DNA of 64,000 nt, taken from positions 418,246 through 482,245 of the forward strand of contig JAGYXB010000974.1 of the NCBI GenBank assembly GCA_022495005.1, read 5' to 3'. The notes beneath the pieces are model-generated. The model was not told the DNA's origin. It saw only the letters and a list, made by a program, of their open reading frames with translations, and did no database searches. Of this stretch, positions 58,723 through 64,000 are shown one piece after another. Made by a program: the position numbers and the translations under genes. The DNA comes from Rhyacophila brunnea. Its lineage: Eukaryota; Arthropoda; Insecta; Trichoptera; Rhyacophilidae. The stretch's first letter is position 1, and each line of letters opens with the position of its first letter.

Positions 58723-58956
58723 TCACTTATTATTTGCAACGAAAAATGAATACAATAATAATTGTAGACTTAAAAAAACAGAATAGACATACTGGATAAA
58801 ATTGTAACTTCGATTGGAGAGGACAGAGAGGATTTCAAGAATGTCTCGGTTTTCCACTGACGCAGACTCTGCGTGTGTCGCTGAATGCCCGATAGCCAAA
58901 TCTTCCGAGTCACGACAAAGACGAATACAAATAAAGCAAAACAAAGGTTTAATCAT
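58723..58956 (-). CDS. Possible small ORF downstream of the 59.9-kb gene
   Basis: The 77-codon minus-strand frame starts MIKPLFCFICIRLCRDSED and then reads SATHAESASVENRDILEIL. The DNA of the first 50 codons is less AT-biased than its surroundings. The opposite strand also has a 47-codon ATG frame over the same bases, so the coding strand is undecided. No family is recognised. It could be an exon, or chance. Confidence 0.2.
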   Translation of the reverse strand: MIKPLFCFICIRLCRDSEDLAIGHSATHAESASVENRDILEILSVLSNRSYNFIQYVYSVFLSLQLLLYSFFVANNK

Positions 58957-59713
58957 ACGTCTTTATAAACCAAGCATCAATTAAGAATAATGAGTCATAA
59001 AGAAGGGTGAAATACAAAACAATATAATATCTACATAAGTACTAATATGTAGATATAATTTTTTTCTAAATATTCGATTATTTTTATAATAAACACCTGT
59101 CATTGTTTTTTTATAACAGGAAAAGGAGTAATGTTAGTGAACAAAATTTTAAATATTTTGCTAAATCACAAATCAAGTTTCGTTTATTATAATAATTATT
59201 CTATCTAATAATTATATATCTGATGGAAATCGTATACGCAAAATAACATGAAAGAATACTTTTCTAGCAGTCAGCAGTGTTAAGCAAACTCATGTGAATA
59301 TTTAAAAAATATTATATTAAACAATTAAAACAATACATAAGTAATAGTTAAATAAATTAGCATAAGTTTATTGTAATTTTCATATTATCCAATATGGTGA
59401 CATTGTCAAGTTTAGAATTTTTGGTACACAATGAGAAAAAATAGAGAATTATGAAAATATATTCTAAATACTGTACATAGAAATGTACATAATTATTGGT
59501 TGTTGATATATGACAATAGCAGGTTTGATAACTGGAATAATATGTATGCAGCACTTCACGGTCAGTAAATAATGATTTCTAGTTTAATTTACAGCTGCCC
59601 TTTATGCAACAATACTAGCTTCATACAAAGTATATAATACTAATCATAGTTATACAGATACTTGATTATAATATTGCTCGAATACAATTAAATATCCAGA
59701 CTAATAAGTGTTA
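58957..59713. other. AT-rich intergenic DNA, no gene seen
   Basis: No supported feature was found. Confidence 0.5.
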
Positions 59714-59719
59714 TTTATT
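59714..59719 (-). terminator. Candidate polyadenylation signal AATAAA
   Basis: tttatt on the plus strand reads AATAAA on the minus strand, about 137 bases after the stop codon of the 59.9-kb gene. Such hexamers are common in AT-rich DNA. Confidence 0.35.
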
Positions 59720-59855
59720 AAAATTTTGGAATAAGGTACATAATATTCTCTGAAATTTGTGACTCTGTTAAGGCTTTACATTTAACTTCATTGTAATTCA
59801 GGCATTTTTGTCTCTACGGTGTCAGATTAATTAACTTTCTCCCCGACTAATGTTG

Positions 59856-60375
59856 TCAAAACCACCAGGTGTGAGATACAGGAATGTCATCAGGTCTTTC
59901 AAGGACGTCTCTGGTATGCCCGACGTTTCCGTAACCTACGGTAGTATCATCTTTCCACTTTTGCAGGGCTTCGTCGAACGTCTCCAAACTCTCTGTCTCG
60001 ATGAACACTTTAAGGGTGTTATCTTCCAGCACGTCCCCTTTGCCGGTGGGAAATCCTTTGAAGTTTTCGAGGATGTACTGCAGTCCGGACCTGTAGATAA
60101 GAGCCGACGGTCCTTTGTCGATGTCGAACATGAAACCTAGCTGAAAGATGCAGTTGTCCAATTTCTTAATATTTTCACTGAGGAGCAGGCCGATCTCGAG
60201 TTGTTCTTGATCGTCGAATTTGGCATTTTTTCTACCGGCATTGTAGCAAGCTATGAAGACATTTTCGCACGCGTAAGTGAAATTCGGTTGCTGGTGATCT
60301 ACAGACTTGAGTTTGTTGAGCGTGTCTATTATGGGGGAGACGAGGTTATTCTGCGACATGTCTGCAGTGATGGGT
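59856..60375 (-). CDS. Coding exon of an unrecognised 167-residue protein
   Basis: The ATG at 60359-60357 opens an intact frame to the TGA at 59858-59856. The composition is protein-like and unlike the chance frames around it. It is mostly helical in pattern, with no signal peptide or membrane segment, so probably intracellular. Notable stretches are NFTYACENVFIACYNAGRKN, LLLSENIKKLDNCIFQLGF, then ALIYRSGLQYILENFKGF, and the end DIPVSHTWWF, which looks like a conserved tail. The minus-strand sequence ttttttcag|ACCC places a good 3' splice site at 60376-60377, 15 bases above the ATG, so the whole protein is on the last exon and the upstream exon is non-coding. I cannot name the family. Confidence 0.8.
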
Positions 60376-60902
60376 CTGAAAAAATAAAGGTATGATTTTT
60401 ATTTCTAAGTGGTCATTAAATAGTCAAACTATTGCATGCGATATATTGTAAGGCAGTGACCGATTATGTACAAAAGTCGAGGACCACCTGTAACTGTGTT
60501 TTCGATATTTCATCGAAAAATATTGACACTTCCTTATCTTTTTAGTATTTGAAGAAAGACTAGTCAAGCTACAAATTATATAAATGACATTTTATACACT
60601 GTGTTTTTTTATATAGTTCCATTGCTGAGTAATGATATTTTAATAAGCTTGCTAAATATATCAACAGTGGGTATCCAATAGATGACGGTTTTTCTGAACA
60701 CTAGATTTTAGACTTGCTTCTTCACTTAGTAATGTATTTTTGTTCATTTATTGTATTTTTTTTTTATATACCTAAATGAGAATTAACTGTATTCTGCGTC
60801 GGTGTGTATTTGTGATGATAATACATGTTTCCCCATACACTTTCTTACTGTGCATAGTAAATCTATGCACGTGTAAACGGGGTTTTTTTATTTTTATTAT
60901 TT

Positions 60903-61085
60903 TAAAGGAATGATAAACTGAGACAAGATAGATAACCTGGAGCAGATGGGTGGAAAAATAAAGGACGAGAGTCTTAGAGTCCTTCTGTAGACGGATGCTG
61001 CCGGGTTATTGGAATAGAACAAGGAGCAGTTACAGGCAATGCTCACAATGTTGAAGAATGCCTTTCCCGCCAGCTTTCTATAGGT
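60903..61085 (+). pseudogene. Possible coding relic with two in-frame stops
   Basis: One plus-strand frame reads DNLEQMGGKIKDESLRVLL, stop, TDAAGLLE, stop, NKEQLQAMLTMLKNAFPASFL. The text is protein-like and helical, but the stops and absence of any recognised family make it doubtful. Confidence 0.25.
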
Positions 61086-61760
61086 CAAACAAAATCATTA
61101 CGTTATAAAATAAAACCAACTAAATTGGATGGATTAAGTGAGGGAGAGATAGTTAATGGTGTGATTGTGAAATGATTAAGATTTTATTGTTTGTTGGGTA
61201 AATTGTCATAAATTATCAATCAAATAGACTAATACTGTTTTATGTCTTTAACAAGTGTTTCTTTTTTACACTACGGTCTGCAATAATACTAGAACTTGCA
61301 AAAACTATAACCTGTATAACTAATGATACTCCTACAATTTGTTATTAGACATTACAGAGAAGTTAATCAAATTAAAATCAATAAGCAAAATAGTTCTGTA
61401 AACTAAATGAGATAAACAGTTATTTATTACAGTATGAAGTCATCAGGTAGTCTATGTAGGTACATGACTAGTATGAAAAACAATAATGTTTACCTTGATA
61501 AGGTGTTTGTTAATAATTAGTTGTTGTTTAAAAAAATGGATATGTGTATAAAAAGTCTTGTGGTTTGCTGAAAAATACAATAATAAAAATTATTATATTG
61601 ATCAATAATTAGATTGCTTATCGCAGTAGGTATTCAAAGCGTGTGCTGCAGATTGCTGGAAAATAATAATTCCAGACATGTCAAGAATCTGAGACTAGTT
61701 TGAGCTCCTCTTTGAGGCTCGAACTTTAGCCCTGTACAGAGCAATGACATACAGCGAAAA

Positions 61761-61942
61761 GATCAAAGGGTACAAGTCGGTTATGGGGATGCCAGGCGTG
61801 AACGGTAATTGTCATAGCCGATTTTGGCAAATTTCATGAATTCAAGAATGAAAACCTAACCTAACAAATAATCCAGTATATCGGCTATTTTCAAAATGTG
61901 TTTGCCGCTGGTTTCCCCATAACTGACTTGTACCGATCAAAG
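61761..61942. mobile_element. 166-bp MITE with perfect 8-bp target duplication
   Basis: ggtacaagtcggttatgggga (61769) and tccccataactgacttgtacc (to 61934) are inverted repeats with one mismatch. gatcaaag occurs at 61761-61768 and 61935-61942. The interior shares gaattcaagaatgaaaacct, the CCTAA run and atccagtatatcggctattt with copies A-C, so it is a short relative of that family. Confidence 0.9.
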
Positions 61943-62115
61943 CCCAAATCATCGATGACATCAGATAACCGATATTGCTGGAATTGTCCAGGGACGAAAG
62001 GCTCAGAAAAGTAGTTAATGTCTAGGATTCCGAATTGATTCCGGCAAATCATCATCCAATAAAATATATCACAAATAGTGGCAAACTCATCATTTTTACA
62101 AACATTGATCAACAT
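61943..62115 (-). pseudogene. Unrecognised frame interrupted by the 166-bp MITE
   Basis: The minus-strand frame MLINVCKNDEFATICDIFYW, continuing through WMMICRNQFGILDINYF to VIDDLGFD, runs into the MITE. Across the target duplication the frame would continue only a short way in the older sequence. It may be a relic of a mobile element gene or an alternative exon. There is no family evidence. Confidence 0.25.
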
Positions 62116-63194
62116 AAAAAGACAGATTGTTTGTTACAGCTTCCGCCTTATCTCGTTTTGTGAACATACAGTAGGTACTCCATATCATTTTTGTGGATAT
62201 TTTGAGACCAAAAACGAAACCAAAACCCATCACAATCTATCGTAACCCAAAAATATGTAGATTGGGTTAGGTTTAGCATCAAACTTTTCCTTTTTTAGCA
62301 TTCTCGTTTATTTTAATCAAGAAAAAATCAATTATTTTTCTATTCAATTGGTTTGTACTTTTTGCTCCCTTTACATTTCAGATTTGGGTAATTATGCCGC
62401 AGATGCCCGCATAAGCTTTTATATTTTTTGTTTAAGTACGAAAACAGTTTATTTGATGTAGACAATTATAAGGAATACCTTTTTATGTCAGCACAAATGC
62501 TTTTCGATCCAATAATTGTTAATTTAAAATTTGAAATTTTCATACATTTCGATGCATCATTATCACAAACTAAGATTATAATAGCTTATATTAGGTCGGG
62601 GTAGGTTAGGTTATGTTAGGTTTGGTCTAAAAAGAAAGTTATAAAATTTCATGCGCGCATCTACGGCACATTTACCCAGATTTGTTTATTACTAATATAA
62701 TATTGTACACAATATTATTACAATACCTACATAATTTCGTCATTCCTAAAAAATGGCACCCTATCAGTTTTGACAGATGTGTTTTGAATAGAAAAAAACT
62801 GTTTGGTATAAAATATTTATAGACATATTTCAGCATCCATATATTATAATAGCATCAAAATATGTCTGGAAAAATGTATTAATAAAATAACAGCATAATT
62901 GTATAAAAAAGGAAAACGTATTAATTTCATTTTCGAACCAAAATATTCATGACTCGGTGCCTGAAAAGTGGATATACTTAGTCATTTTTGATATTTAATA
63001 CGGTGCAATATGACGTGCATGCGACTTTTAATTATATTTATGGCTAAATTACATAGTAGTCTAAATAAATATTAACAGTAATATGTATCCTAGCTGTTTA
63101 TATTAACTGGAAATAATGACTCACTAGCCTACAATGCATTCAAATATCTAATGAAATATTGGCTAGTATACATTGTTTACGAGTTAAAACTCAC
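62116..63194. other. AT-rich DNA within the proposed intron
   Basis: TTAGG-type pieces (gggttaggtttag, gggtaggttaggttatgtta) are present. No gene or complete element was seen. Confidence 0.5.
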
Positions 63195-63300
63195 CTCAAG
63201 TATAAGTGTGCAATATTTTGATAAAAATGCTTCCGAATTAACTAAATCAAAGTTCGATATTTTATTTCGTCAAACAGCATCGAGCGGAGACACCACAAAC
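63195..63300 (-). other. Candidate 5' non-coding exon
   Basis: The minus-strand sequence ends acttgag|GTGAGT at 63195, a strong splice donor. The 100 bases before it are CpG-richer (cgctcgatgctgtttgacg, gtgacgtttgtgg, ccgctatcgag), as expected near an insect promoter. The transcription start is not fixed. Confidence 0.4.
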
Positions 63301-63979
63301 GTCACTCGATAGCGGACAGCGGTTTCAATGGTTTCATAGATATTATAGCGTAGTCTATGATACCATAGATAATCGGCTTAGTATTATCTATGAATCACAC
63401 CTGTACATTATTTTGTCTATGCTTTTATTTTTGGTGCCACCAGAAAATGATGCAATTTTCGTTTGGGTGGGAATTAATCGCACAATGCAATAATGAAAAT
63501 TCACAAAAAAAAATACTTTAACATTTGGAAAGTAGTTTTCACATATATTAAATGATTTCACAAATAAATAGATGAAATCACATAAAATAGTTTGTTTCAC
63601 AAAACAAAAATCATAAATCACTCATTGTAAATAAATATAAATTCACTCAATTTTGACAACTGCACACATTATTTTGTAAAATTGTTTTCACCGACAAATA
63701 AATATCGCACAAAGAAAAGGTAGAAATTCACAAATGTCAAACTAATAATTGTAGCAGCAATACAATTTATTAGAAGGCAATCGCAAAAATGATGCTTAGG
63801 TGTCAATATAATTAATGTTTAACGCAGTAATATAAATATGTGTATATTCGTGCTGCTATCGTTCATATATATTATTTGATGTAAATCTACAACCAAATAA
63901 CACCACCTAGGTATATCTTTTTCGGTTCATCGATATAAATTATTTTGATGCCGTCTTGAGATTGTATAAGTATCATTTT
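63301..63979. other. AT-rich intergenic DNA, possible promoter side
   Basis: Short tandem-like atctatg / catagat repeats (63335-63395) lie just upstream of the candidate 5' exon. No further gene was seen. Confidence 0.4.
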
Positions 63980-63984
63980 TGAAC

Positions 63985-64000
63985 TAAACCTAACCTAACC
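63985..64000. repeat. CCTAA telomere-type run at the window end
   Basis: aaacctaacctaacc ends the window. It may be the start of another CCTAA-containing MITE rather than telomeric DNA. Confidence 0.6.

Larger units (their letters stand above)
60376..63194 (-). other. Proposed intron of the 59.9-kb gene (about 2.8 kb)
   Basis: It is bounded by GTGAGT (donor, 63194-63193) and a pyrimidine-rich AG (60377-60376) on the minus strand. It contains a 166-bp MITE, an interrupted minus-strand frame and scattered TTAGG-type runs (62250-62275, 62600-62635). The pairing of this donor with this acceptor is inference. Confidence 0.4.

Noticed and set aside
63985..64000. Chromosome end (telomere)
   Set aside because: Only three units, preceded by unique DNA; the same short runs occur inside MITEs across the window.
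1..64000. CRISPR array or bacterial defence system
   Set aside because: The tandem repeat at 49.4-49.8 kb has no unique spacers, and the sequence has eukaryotic splice sites and transposons throughout.

Overview
The window looks like an AT-rich insect chromosome segment, most likely lepidopteran. The reasons are inference from sequence style: insect telomere-type CCTAA/TTAGG runs are scattered through it (and end the window), recurrent taggtac/cctac motifs, a dense load of tRNA-related repeats, RTE- and Jockey-like retrotransposon relics, and many short hAT-like and TTAA-inserted non-autonomous DNA elements. There are no bacterial-type operons. Most of the 64 kb is intergenic and repeat-derived.

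Layout. 1-9 kb: end of a hAT-type MITE, a palindromic MITE, an RTE-type reverse transcriptase relic split by a 1.38-kb foldback element flanked by TTAA, a tRNA-like inverted element, and a second TTAA foldback. 9-27 kb: further hAT-type elements, several with 8-bp target duplications (11581-12251 with transposase relic; 14606-15002; 20157-20987 with another MITE nested in it), a repeat family carrying internal telomere-like CCTAA runs (6190-6603, 13196-13564, 25357-25715), a 247-bp inverted repeat pair rich in TGACGTCA-type sites (15966-16212 and 18805-19052), and non-LTR retrotransposon tails. 27-44 kb: mostly featureless AT-rich DNA with a Jockey-like relic (32735-33245), an RTE relic (35500-36005), tRNA-like repeats and a palindromic element with tRNA-like arms (40821-41289). 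44-46 kb: a 1.5-kb diverged palindrome.

47543-54008 holds the most notable structure: a non-autonomous LTR retrotransposon on the minus strand with two about 1.1-kb LTRs, a Gag with a zinc knuckle, one in-frame UGA, then a 532-codon unknown reading frame with a C-terminal membrane segment, a second basic protein with an internal duplication, a 52-bp tandem repeat array and three copies of a hairpin whose stems covary. I see no protease, reverse transcriptase or integrase motif, so it would depend on another element for copying.

55-64 kb: a short BEL/Pao-like LTR, MITEs, and the only convincing host gene: a minus-strand coding exon (59856-60375) for a 167-residue protein that I do not recognise, with a plausible 5' non-coding exon at about 63195-63300 and an intron of about 2.8 kb. 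All identifications come from reading the sequence; no database search was possible.
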